From NCBI GenBank assembly GCA_037176885.1, contig JAWWNJ010000143.1, forward strand, positions 62,001-126,000: a DNA stretch of 64,000 bases, given 5' to 3'. Origin of the DNA: Favolaschia claudopus. Its lineage: Eukaryota > Basidiomycota > Agaricomycetes > Agaricales > Mycenaceae. This document shows positions 56,282-64,000 of this stretch, in pieces. Numbering within the stretch: the stretch's first letter is position 1; every line of letters starts with the position of its first letter. The notes beneath the pieces are model-generated. The model was given only the letters and a program-made list of their open reading frames with translations, ran no database searches and was not told where the DNA came from. A program made the position numbers and the translations under genes.

Positions 56282-59227
56282 CTAGAACAAGTGCCCCTGG
56301 TTTAAATCGAAATCCTTTATGGTGTTTTTATGGATATCAATATACCGCCGCACTAACTTCCTCTTTTCATCGCTAACACGGATTCTCATTTCCTCTACGT
56401 GCTGAGAATGTTTTGCAAGGGCTTTAGCCCTTAAACCAATGAGTTCTGCAGTGGTAATAGGTTCACCAGGGTATTCAACAAGCCAAGTCGCTTCTTCCAC
56501 ATCAAGAGGTAGGATGGGATGGGCTCCTGAAACCGCAAAGAAAGGGGAACAACCCATTCCTTTCCTTATAGTTATTCTATCCGCCCACAATACCTGGTGC
56601 AAGAACCAGTACCATTTCTTAGTATCACCTCCCGTTGCTTTGTATAACGACTGCCTCAAGTCCCAATGCCCCCTCTCTACAGGACCATTAGCTTGGGAAT
56701 TATAAGGAGATATCTTTATTCCTCTAATCCCGTATTTAGACGCTAGCCATTTTAGAGCAGCCACAAATGCTGGTCCATTGTCGGTGACTATTGTCTCTGG
56801 ACATCCCCATCTACAAATGACTTCCTCCAATAGGAATTTCCCAATGGATTCTGTGTTCTCTGACCGCAAAGGTCTCCCTTCGACATACCGCGAAAGCGAA
56901 TCTCTTGCCGCGACAACATTCCTATACCCGTTGGATACTACTCCCATGACCATAGCGTCTGCATGTACTTTTTGGAACAAGCTTGGAGTATGCGTAGGTT
57001 TTGGTGGGATCCTAAGTAAGGTCTTTTGTCGATGTTGGCATATCTTGCAAGTATCTATGAACCATTTAACGTCTCTTTCCATTTCTGGCCACCAGAAACG
57101 CAGTTCTAATAGAGACTTGGTTGCAAATATGCCCTTGTGACCCAAGGAATTATGTGCCGCTCTCATCATGTACATTCTATGCTCTTTCGCGATTACTAGC
57201 TTATGCATAGAACCTTCCCCTCTACGGTATAACTTTCCTTCTTTACTCAAGAAGAAATATCTCGCGAACTTCATGAACCTTTTGAAGTCCTTATTGACCA
57301 TCATCCCTTCTGGCCTAACCATGGGATTCTTGAGCCATACTTTTACTAGCTCAATCCGCTCGTCCTGCGCTATTCCCGCACCTGTACGATGCTCCTCTGG
57401 GTAAGGCTCTCGTTTATCTGGACTATCTCTGAATTCTCTGCTTGGTAGCTGGGGTTCTGTAGGCTCCGCAACGTTCACATTAATGTATTGAGGCACTACT
57501 AGTCCTTCTCCAACGTATACCTCCTTTACCCGGTCGGAAATCAGTTTTTCCTGAACTTCCGCGGAAAGTAGTTCCTCCGCGAATTCATCAATGCTGCTTG
57601 CTGTGCCAGCCATAGACTGCAGGTATCCACCCCTTTCGTCTATTTCGTCTTTGAATTCGTCAAAATCCAAGGGCTGCTCACAGTTATAGTCCCAATCTTC
57701 ATGGTTCCCAGGAATCGGGTTCTCATCCAAACCTTCTTCATTGTTCGGGAATTCTTCATCCCCTGGCTGGGCTTCTCGTCTAGAGAGACCATCAGGAGGG
57801 AAAGTGGCTCCTTTTACGTGTTTCAACTTGAAATGGAACATTAGGATTTGTTCAATCCAACGGTTGATCGTGGCATTCGGGCCCATACCGGGGTTGTTCA
57901 ACATTCCTTTGATATACAGCGCATCAGTTTCCACGACTAGCCTCCTGCACCCTAGCAGCCAGTACTGCATTGCTTCCAAGGCCCTCTTTAGCCCATACAA
58001 TTCCCTCTTGGGTTGTGAAAACCTGGATTCTCGCCTGTTGAGTGTGATTGAGGCAAACTTTGCGTAATGCCGTTTCAACTTATCAATTATATCTATCTGA
58101 TATATTTGAATCCCAACAGCCATCCAAGAAGTGTCGACCGCGAGAACTATGTCCGTATCCCAGTCGTAATTTAGCGGACGTAGGGCTGGACAAGTCCTCA
58201 CCGCATGCTTTACTGCCTCCATGGCTGCCTCTTGTTCAGGTCCCCAAACGAACTCTTCATCGTTTCGAGTTAACTTCGCAATAGGCCTACTCATATCTCC
58301 AAATCCCTTTATAAACATCCGCAGCACTCCAACTACTCCAAGGAATTGCCTAACTCCAGAAACATCCTTGAGGGGCCCCCAACGGATAATGACACCAACT
58401 CTATCCGTACTGGGACGACGGCCTTCGTAAGAGCAGATATGTCCTACTACTGGGAATACATCCCAGCATAGTACTGACTTGGCTCCTGAAAAAGTTCCCC
58501 CGCAATATTTAATTCTTTGAACTATTCTGTTCAAATTCTGAAAGTGTTCCCAGACAAATCTCCTTATCCCTGAGTTTTCGCGGATGGTCTCATACGTCCC
58601 ATGTTTATTCTGATACCTTGTACCAGGCCCTCTTATAGGTACATCATCAATGTAGGGTATAGTTACATGTGGGATCTCATCTCTTAAGATGAAAGTCACA
58701 TCATCGTGGAATATAGGAACCGAATTCGTCCAACCTTGGGGTAGCTTTACCAAACGCAGAGCCCCGTAAGGAGTTTGGAACGTCGTGTAGTCCCTTGAAC
58801 CTTCCGCGATATCCCTGTGATCATAACCTGAATAGAGATCTAAACTGGCACCCCAGGCTCTTCCCGCGAAATGATTAGCCAATTCGTCTGTGGCTGGTGG
58901 AACCCCAGAGTGAGCGATGGTTACTGCATTTAAGGGCTCCAACGCGTGGACTAATCGGATACTCTTTCCATCTTTCTTCACAACTCCAAAGAACTTGCTC
59001 CTGTAGGAAGCGTTCGATGGTTCATAGACTCCAGCGTCTATCTTCTTCTTTATTACTTTGCAGAACTCTTCCAATTGTCCTCTTGGGATTGGAATACTTC
59101 TTTCTACCCATGTCTCATGTTCTACTACAGGAAATTCAACTGGCGGGAAGAAATCATGCCTGAAACTGCCCCTTTCGGAATCATCCCAAGCGAAGGCTTG
59201 TTCCTGTCTCATCATGAATTCATGCAT
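56282..59227 (-). CDS. Gypsy pol: reverse transcriptase, RNase H, integrase core
   Basis: 981 aa from the first in-frame Met; the frame is open to about 59300 (RKAIIDELHDGDFLWPEERK). RT: SIPIPRGQLEEFCKVIKKKI, first catalytic Asp in LDLYSGYDH, LPQGWTNS and PYIDDVP at about 190-195 (YxDD form). RNase H: LAVDTSWMAVGI near 363, RELYGLKRALEAM and VVETDALYIKGM. Integrase: HH-CC zinc motif (HNSLGHKG...CKICQ, about 687-727), then DDE residues in HADAMV, TDNGPAFVAA (about 810) and NGPVERGHWD (about 849). It copies element RNA and inserts the cDNA. Catalytic residues look intact. The C-terminal GPY/F part is out of frame downstream. Confidence 0.9.
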   Translation of the reverse strand: MHEFMMRQEQAFAWDDSERGSFRHDFFPPVEFPVVEHETWVERSIPIPRGQLEEFCKVIKKKIDAGVYEPSNASYRSKFFGVVKKDGKSIRLVHALEPLNAVTIAHSGVPPATDELANHFAGRAWGASLDLYSGYDHRDIAEGSRDYTTFQTPYGALRLVKLPQGWTNSVPIFHDDVTFILRDEIPHVTIPYIDDVPIRGPGTRYQNKHGTYETIRENSGIRRFVWEHFQNLNRIVQRIKYCGGTFSGAKSVLCWDVFPVVGHICSYEGRRPSTDRVGVIIRWGPLKDVSGVRQFLGVVGVLRMFIKGFGDMSRPIAKLTRNDEEFVWGPEQEAAMEAVKHAVRTCPALRPLNYDWDTDIVLAVDTSWMAVGIQIYQIDIIDKLKRHYAKFASITLNRRESRFSQPKRELYGLKRALEAMQYWLLGCRRLVVETDALYIKGMLNNPGMGPNATINRWIEQILMFHFKLKHVKGATFPPDGLSRREAQPGDEEFPNNEEGLDENPIPGNHEDWDYNCEQPLDFDEFKDEIDERGGYLQSMAGTASSIDEFAEELLSAEVQEKLISDRVKEVYVGEGLVVPQYINVNVAEPTEPQLPSREFRDSPDKREPYPEEHRTGAGIAQDERIELVKVWLKNPMVRPEGMMVNKDFKRFMKFARYFFLSKEGKLYRRGEGSMHKLVIAKEHRMYMMRAAHNSLGHKGIFATKSLLELRFWWPEMERDVKWFIDTCKICQHRQKTLLRIPPKPTHTPSLFQKVHADAMVMGVVSNGYRNVVAARDSLSRYVEGRPLRSENTESIGKFLLEEVICRWGCPETIVTDNGPAFVAALKWLASKYGIRGIKISPYNSQANGPVERGHWDLRQSLYKATGGDTKKWYWFLHQVLWADRITIRKGMGCSPFFAVSGAHPILPLDVEEATWLVEYPGEPITTAELIGLRAKALAKHSQHVEEMRIRVSDEKRKLVRRYIDIHKNTIKDFDLNQGHLF

Positions 59228-59273
59228 TAATTTCCTCTCTTCAGGCCATAAGAAATCCCCATCATGTAGCTCA

Positions 59274-59927
59274 TCAATGATAGCTTTTCTCTCCTCCCCC
59301 TGGTACTGGGTTTAGCTCTGGCATTTCTGCTAACGGATCACCTATGATTTCCCGTTTTATCCTGAATTTCTCAGGTAGCTCAGTATATACCGGACGAATT
59401 TTCAACCCTACTGGCTTGTACTTCTTGCCAGCGTACACAGAAACAGGATCATCTTGATCCTCCTCATCTTCCGCGGAAGGTGGCTCCTCCGATATTTCTT
59501 GAGAAAGAGTCGGATGAATGAACTCCGCTGAGTCGCAACAGGGACAATGAACTCCCTGATTTAGAACATGCATAGTTCTAACTTCATTCCGAGTATACCG
59601 TGGTGCAGGAGGGATAAATTCCCCAGGTTTATTCTTCCCTTTTCCTGACTCTACGGGCCCTTCCCTCATACTCCAAGTGAAAACTCCGTATGGCTTTCGC
59701 TTTACTGGCGTCTTTTTAGACTTTTCGCGGAATTCATTGAACAAGACTCTAGCTTTCTTGTCTTTCCGCATGTTCCTCGCCCCTGTAGAGGCGCTAACAT
59801 ACGCCTCAAGAACCTCTGTCTCCGAGAATGCCAATCCCTTTGGCTTATAATATCCTTCAATCTCCAGTTCTTTATCTTTATTAAAGCCGAATTTCAACGC
59901 CAACTCTCCTCGTTCATGCAGTTGCAT
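59274..59927 (-). CDS. Gypsy pol linker ORF (between protease and RT)
   Basis: 217 aa. Its ATG overlaps the stop of the protease ORF by one base (TAATG at 59929-59925), a termination-reinitiation arrangement. The protein is basic in the middle (KKTPVKRKPYGVFTWSMREG) with a CPCCDS motif, then acidic (SAEDEEDQDDPVSVY). It ends VYTELPEKFRIKREIIGDPL, which resembles the segment before RT in related fungal elements. It then leaves frame at a GGGGG run near 59305, after which the RT frame begins. Probably part of the pol polyprotein rather than an independent protein. Confidence 0.6.
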   Translation of the reverse strand: MQLHERGELALKFGFNKDKELEIEGYYKPKGLAFSETEVLEAYVSASTGARNMRKDKKARVLFNEFREKSKKTPVKRKPYGVFTWSMREGPVESGKGKNKPGEFIPPAPRYTRNEVRTMHVLNQGVHCPCCDSAEFIHPTLSQEISEEPPSAEDEEDQDDPVSVYAGKKYKPVGLKIRPVYTELPEKFRIKREIIGDPLAEMPELNPVPGGGEKSYH

Positions 59928-61147
59928 TAAGTCCTCGAAGTTTGACGAAAACCCTGCTTCGATTCTGGGTCAGCAGTCTTTTCTGGACGCTCATCTTCCT
60001 CTTCGACCGTCACAGTAGGCTTCCGCGATTGCTCTGTTTCCTTTCCTCTTTGAATAGTGGTCAGGGTGCAACGCTTGCCGGTGTTTGGATCTCTGATTGT
60101 GATGGTCTGGGATTCGTCTCGACTATTGTTGACTTGGCATTCTGTTAATACCTCAAACGGTCGACCCAGTAGCACTTTATACGCCGGTCCTTTTATAATG
60201 TGGACTTGCAGGTACACTGTTATGTCTCCGAATTTGAAAGGCACATTCCTTGCTAAGCCAACAGCTCTCTCCATGGTACTATTGGCGCTCTGCATCCACA
60301 CTCTTACATCCGGATCCCAGCTAAGTTTTAACTGAACCGCTTGTTCAAGAGACATGGACACAATTTGGGAGCCAGAGTCTAATACACACTCTACCCGCCC
60401 TTGTTTATTTATGGACGGAAATAGTACTCGTAGATTAGCCGAGTCTCTTCCCACGGTTGAATTCCGCGGATCCATGTATACCTGTTTAGGTTTTTCATCA
60501 GGACTCAGGGACTCTAAGTACTGAACAAATGGATCTGGAATTGATACCGCTCCTTCCGGTAATTCATCCGTTTCAATCGTATTGACATACACAGAGGAAA
60601 TTTTCGGAAGTTCATCCAGGTTGAGTGCGTCATACTCCAGGCTTTCTTCTTCCTCGTCTGGGAAGGGTAGGTCTAGTTCTTCTTCGAACATAACCTGTTT
60701 AGCTCCCGGAGCTTTCACTACTCTCCTTATCTTTGTGAAGTCGCGTTTGAGAGTCTCCCTAACTTCTGGAGAAACCCCAACTAGGTCTTTGACACCCAAG
60801 GTGACTTCCGAGTTCAGAACAGCATCCGCGATTGCTCTTCCCAGTCCATCTTTTTGTACTGGAGCTTTCAGCTGGTATGCCTTCTCTTCCACTTCTTTAG
60901 CCTCTTTAATCTCCTCAACGTCCTGGTCTCTCTGCCGGTTTACCACTGGTTTGACCTGCCTATATGGGAGTTCAACACCAACAGCAATCTCCCGCCTTGG
61001 TCTCGGTTCTTCCTTTTCCCAGGCCTGAGACCTTTCTACTTCATTGGCAGCCCTTGCCCTCCAATCTTTACTTTTGTCCGCGGAACTTTTATCGGTACGG
61101 TCCTCAGGAGGCTTTTCTAATTGTTTGGTCCGCGAGATTGCCTCCAT
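59927..61147 (-). CDS. Gypsy aspartic protease ORF
   Basis: 406 aa. A charged N-terminal region (EEIKEAKEVEEKAYQLK) precedes the retropepsin domain. The domain is marked by VECVLDSGSQIVSMS near residue 254 (catalytic DSG), then VWMQSANST, GDITVYLQVHI and VLLGRPFEVL, the usual hydrophobic-hydrophobic-G-R flap end. It processes the Gag and Pol polyproteins. The first Met (61147) lies 12 nt after the gag stop and in another frame, so it is expressed by frameshift or reinitiation. Its stop overlaps the ATG of the next ORF. Confidence 0.78.
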   Translation of the reverse strand: MEAISRTKQLEKPPEDRTDKSSADKSKDWRARAANEVERSQAWEKEEPRPRREIAVGVELPYRQVKPVVNRQRDQDVEEIKEAKEVEEKAYQLKAPVQKDGLGRAIADAVLNSEVTLGVKDLVGVSPEVRETLKRDFTKIRRVVKAPGAKQVMFEEELDLPFPDEEEESLEYDALNLDELPKISSVYVNTIETDELPEGAVSIPDPFVQYLESLSPDEKPKQVYMDPRNSTVGRDSANLRVLFPSINKQGRVECVLDSGSQIVSMSLEQAVQLKLSWDPDVRVWMQSANSTMERAVGLARNVPFKFGDITVYLQVHIIKGPAYKVLLGRPFEVLTECQVNNSRDESQTITIRDPNTGKRCTLTTIQRGKETEQSRKPTVTVEEEDERPEKTADPESKQGFRQTSRT

Positions 61148-61158
61148 CCCTGAACCCT

Positions 61159-63075
61159 TTAGAAATTTGAAGGCGAACCTCCCCCTTGTCTGGACACATT
61201 CCTAGTAACCGCAAACTGTTCTTGTGGCTGAGCATCCACAGCACTTAGTCCTTTCAACAGTAACGCATGTAATGCGTTAGTCAAATCGGCCTGGCTGGCG
61301 GCTGGTTGAGCAGCCGCGATTGGTTGCATCTGTGCCATAAAAGTGGGTTGAACCACTTGGTTAGCCTGGTGAGTTTGTTGGATCTGATTATACTGCTCAG
61401 CTCTCCTGAGCCGTACTTTCAGAGTCTTTATCTCATCAGCTTGAAGCTCAGGGTCATAATGACTCCCTTCTCCTTCGCCGTTATAGTAGGAGTCTACTAC
61501 ATTCCAGTTTTGGCTAGTAGACTTACTCTTCCAATAGTTCTCTACTCGAACTTTCTGGCTACTGGTTCCGGAAGGAATCCAGTTTCCATCTCCTAGCTTA
61601 TGCTTCCCATTTTCAACCACTAAGTGTCCCTTTTGAATGTGCTCATCTTTATACGGACACTCACGAGAGTAATGCCCGGCTTCTTCGCAGTAAAAACATT
61701 CTCTATCGTTTTCGCGGAAGCTCCGTCTCTCATTTCTTTCTGGCCCTCCAGCCTTCTGACTAGGGCCTTGAGAATTGTAGGCGAAACTGGAACGGTTGTA
61801 GTCCCTGTTCCCACCAAAGTGAGGCGGAGGATCCTTTGTGAGTTGTTGCATCGACTTGAGCAACTCGTTATGCCTTTCGTCGTACGTCTTTTGAGTTAGA
61901 GAGTACTGGTCCCTTAATTGGGCTATAGCACCTTCTATGATCTCAAATTTCTCGTCCAACGGCTCGTTCTTCACAACAGTGTTAGGCGGAGCAAGATGTA
62001 CCCCAGGAGTAATCCTAGTTTCCTGCTCAATCGTCACACTTGGTGCTTCATGTTCGTTTGCGGCCAACATTTCCGCCAATTGGATAAGATCTTCCAACTC
62101 TATTGGATCTTCTTTCCTTGCGTCTGGCTTAGCTGCTTCCGCGCCAGCTGCTGCTGCAGCTGGTTTCTTTGCCAGATTTGGAAATTGTGCTTTCATTAAT
62201 ACAGAATTCGCGATTGCTACTTCTAGTATAGATTTAAAAGCTGCTTCCAGAGTATCAAGATACTGCTTGCAAGCTACTTGGTTGGTTAACAATGCCGGTG
62301 CTTTGTACAACTTTTTAACCTCTGTGAGATATTCTAAGTTGAACCGTCGAAGTTTCCCTTCCTCGTACACCGTAATTCCTCTATTACGCTTGCAGAGTCT
62401 CTTAAGATTTTCAACGGTCCCTGCTCGGTCCGTTTTTATCTCAGGGTAGCTCCTGTATACTTCAGCCAAAAAGTCATCGTATGACCCAGTTGAATATGTC
62501 GCAAGAGACCTCCACTGCTCTTTCTTTTTAGCACTGAGATAATTCGTCAGATGGACCTTCCGCGTTTGGTCCTCTGTTATTCCAGCCAATTCTAGGATTT
62601 GACCTACGTGATCGATGAAGGTCTTTAGATCCTCATAGTCCTCAGTCGTGAACTTAGGTGCGTTAGAGTCCCACGCATATGGAACTTTGAAACTAGCGAC
62701 CTTAGGTCCTTGATTTTGGTTTTGGTTTGGATCAGCCATCGTACTAGTCGATGGTTGAGAAGGTAAGGTTTGTGAAAAGGTAGGAGAAGTAGGAGAAGGG
62801 GTTTTATCCTCTTCTTCTTCTTCTGATAAGGTTTGTGAAGCCGTCTGACTTTCCGCGATAGCTTTCTGCTTCGACTTAAATGCTGTAACCCTGGCTTTTG
62901 TTCTAGCCTTAGACTGAGCTCTGCCGGCTTCAGTCGCACTACTCCTTTTCTTTTTAGGAAGAGGAGATAGATTAACTGGTGTTTTCAACCGACTAGACCT
63001 CCGCACTCTGGGTCTTTCAAACGAAGTGGAAGCAAGTTCACCGTCCGCAGATATTTCTTCCGACTCTGGTTGCAC
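61159..63075 (-). CDS. Gypsy Gag
   Basis: 638 aa. The N-terminal 110 residues are basic and low complexity (RRSSRLKTPVNLSPLPKKKR). The capsid-like domain follows (KVASFKVPYAWDSNAPKFTT, DYEDLKTFIDHVGQILELAG, YLSAKKKEQWRSLATY), similar to the retrotransposon gag family. At about 456-470 is the zinc knuckle CFYCEEAGHYSREC (C-x2-C-x4-H-x4-C), which binds RNA. The end is Gln-rich (IQQTHQANQVVQ). It forms the particle in which reverse transcription occurs. The start at 63075 is the first Met of the frame; about 180 nt of leader separate it from the PBS. Confidence 0.85.
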   Translation of the reverse strand: MQPESEEISADGELASTSFERPRVRRSSRLKTPVNLSPLPKKKRSSATEAGRAQSKARTKARVTAFKSKQKAIAESQTASQTLSEEEEEDKTPSPTSPTFSQTLPSQPSTSTMADPNQNQNQGPKVASFKVPYAWDSNAPKFTTEDYEDLKTFIDHVGQILELAGITEDQTRKVHLTNYLSAKKKEQWRSLATYSTGSYDDFLAEVYRSYPEIKTDRAGTVENLKRLCKRNRGITVYEEGKLRRFNLEYLTEVKKLYKAPALLTNQVACKQYLDTLEAAFKSILEVAIANSVLMKAQFPNLAKKPAAAAAGAEAAKPDARKEDPIELEDLIQLAEMLAANEHEAPSVTIEQETRITPGVHLAPPNTVVKNEPLDEKFEIIEGAIAQLRDQYSLTQKTYDERHNELLKSMQQLTKDPPPHFGGNRDYNRSSFAYNSQGPSQKAGGPERNERRSFRENDRECFYCEEAGHYSRECPYKDEHIQKGHLVVENGKHKLGDGNWIPSGTSSQKVRVENYWKSKSTSQNWNVVDSYYNGEGEGSHYDPELQADEIKTLKVRLRRAEQYNQIQQTHQANQVVQPTFMAQMQPIAAAQPAASQADLTNALHALLLKGLSAVDAQPQEQFAVTRNVSRQGGGSPSNF

Positions 63076-63252
63076 CGAAATGTTGAACTATGTCAACGGT
63101 GCTTTTTAGGCTTTTAACGAAATTCGTTCTTCCTGGAATAGTTCCAAGGTATAATCCTGTTATAGGAAGTGTAGGAAGACTAGTTCAGAACTAAGCAGTT
63201 CCAACGAGAGTACGAAGTTCTCTACTTTGAACTAGTAATTGGTCAAATGAAC

Positions 63253-63270
63253 CCCTCGCGGTGGGCTCCA
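63253..63270 (-). other. Primer binding site
   Basis: On the minus strand TGGAGCCCACCGCGAGGG lies two bases after the CA end of the 5' LTR. It starts with TGG, complementary to a tRNA CCA end. Which tRNA has the 3' end ...CGCGGTGGGCTCCA cannot be decided from the window. Confidence 0.7.
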
Positions 63271-63272
63271 GA

Positions 63273-64000
63273 TGAAACGCTGACTATGGGGCTACGGTGG
63301 AAATAAACCAAGATAATGCACAGAATTTAATCCACACAAAATCCTAATATAAAATCCTAACCACTTCTAATCGACGTGCGAGGTTCGGGGTTCCAGTCCA
63401 GTATAGACTGTTGCAATCCAACCAATACTAACTTCAAAATATACTAACTCGAGGCTTTCGCGATAGCTCGTTCCGACCGTCCTGGTACTGACTATCCTAG
63501 TTTTTGACACAGGAAGGTGCGTTTAAACAGGTGATTGAGATGTTTTACTCTTGGTAGAGGTTTAGAGGTTTAAGTTGTGTGTGCTCGTTCGCAAAATGAG
63601 TTTCCGCGGAAAGTATGTTTGGACTGATTCCGTTCTCTCAAAGGTCCGTGTCAGGCTCTTATAATTCCACGCGCTTGTACTAATTCTCAATAAGATGTTC
63701 ACGCGTATAATTCAAGATATGATCCAACAGACAGTATATTGCAACGAAAACAAACAAAAGAAACAAATAAGCTTCTGGAGTTTATCTCGAATGAAGTCCA
63801 ACGTCTTGTTATTCACGAAGCCAATACTGGCTTGACGCTCACAACGAGAGGGGGGAATCCACTAGAGCTCCAGTACATGATATAGTGCTTTATATACATT
63901 CACAGCAATAAATATGAGATGACAAACAAACAATCTTATGGGTATAATATTGGTAACCCCGGACCCTCTTGGCCCAGACCTCATTCAGTTTTACTTGTTA
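63273..64000 (-). repeat. 5' LTR, partial (cut by window end)
   Basis: The 728 bases are colinear with 47267-47994 without gaps. The only difference seen is 63511 (A) versus 47505 (C). The remaining roughly 640 bp should lie beyond the window. Confidence 0.88.

Larger units (their letters stand above)
47267..64000 (-). mobile_element. Large Ty3/Gypsy LTR retrotransposon with three antisense genes
   Basis: Minus-strand order from the right edge: partial 5' LTR (63273-64000), PBS, gag, protease, linker ORF, RT-RNase H-integrase and a GPY/F tail. About 7 kb with three plus-strand spliced genes follows, then a polypurine tract and the 3' LTR (47267-48633). The domain order RT-RH-IN identifies Ty3/Gypsy. 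The LTRs begin TG and end CA. If the right LTR is also 1,367 bp, the element ends near 64,639 and measures about 17.4 kb, unusually long for a fungal Gypsy. The overlapping LTR parts differ at one base (47505 C versus 63511 A), so insertion is recent. It lies about 230 bp upstream of the DUF6532 start. Confidence 0.88.

Overview
The window is nuclear DNA from a filamentous basidiomycete, most likely an agaricomycete. Genes are split by many 50-60 bp GT-AG introns. Several families are typical of that group: F-box/LRR-like proteins, DUF6593 and DUF6532 proteins, a BCAS3-type WD40 protein, a CE16 esterase, and serine-rich single-pass membrane proteins ending in PPxY. No rRNA, tRNA, CRISPR or prokaryotic feature was seen. 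All exon models below were read by eye from splice signals and reading phase.

Positions 1-25.4 kb form a rearranged, locally duplicated region. It starts with the 5' end of a glutathione S-transferase (minus) and an F-box gene. Four paralogues of a signal-peptide/one-TM/PPxY-tail protein follow at 2.9-4.1, 7.1-8.3, 13.3-14.5 (frameshifted) and 24.2-25.4 kb. Between them lie truncated copies of the 5' end of the BCAS3-like gene (intact copy 15.8-22.4 kb, minus), an F-box fragment, and a GATA-factor gene whose zinc-finger module is itself duplicated.

Positions 25.8-39.6 kb are ordinary single-copy genes: an F-box protein, a CE16/GDSL esterase containing an apparent 2-nt microexon, a zinc-less MDR oxidoreductase, a short Zn2Cys6 protein, a secreted protein of unknown function, a DUF6593 protein and a GH47 alpha-mannosidase. 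From 39.6 to 42.3 kb I see no recognisable gene.

Positions 42.3-47.0 kb hold a DUF6532 gene (minus) cut by a 1.96-kb TIR element. The element has 62-bp inverted repeats and a 7-bp target duplication. It carries an intron-containing fragment of a membrane-protein gene and no visible transposase.

From 47,267 to the window end is a large, young Ty3/Gypsy LTR retrotransposon on the minus strand. Its LTR is 1,367 bp, the two LTRs differ at one base over 728 bp, and the inferred full size is about 17.4 kb. Beyond gag, protease, RT-RNase H and integrase it carries about 7 kb between pol and the 3' LTR, with three spliced genes in the opposite orientation. One of these encodes a Zn2Cys6-like cysteine cluster. 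The whole element, including coding exons, introns and LTR, is studded with the palindrome TTCCGCGGAA and its variants, which contain two CGG half-sites back to back. A retroelement with its own antisense regulatory-type genes and a dispersed cognate-looking motif is the most unusual system in the window.
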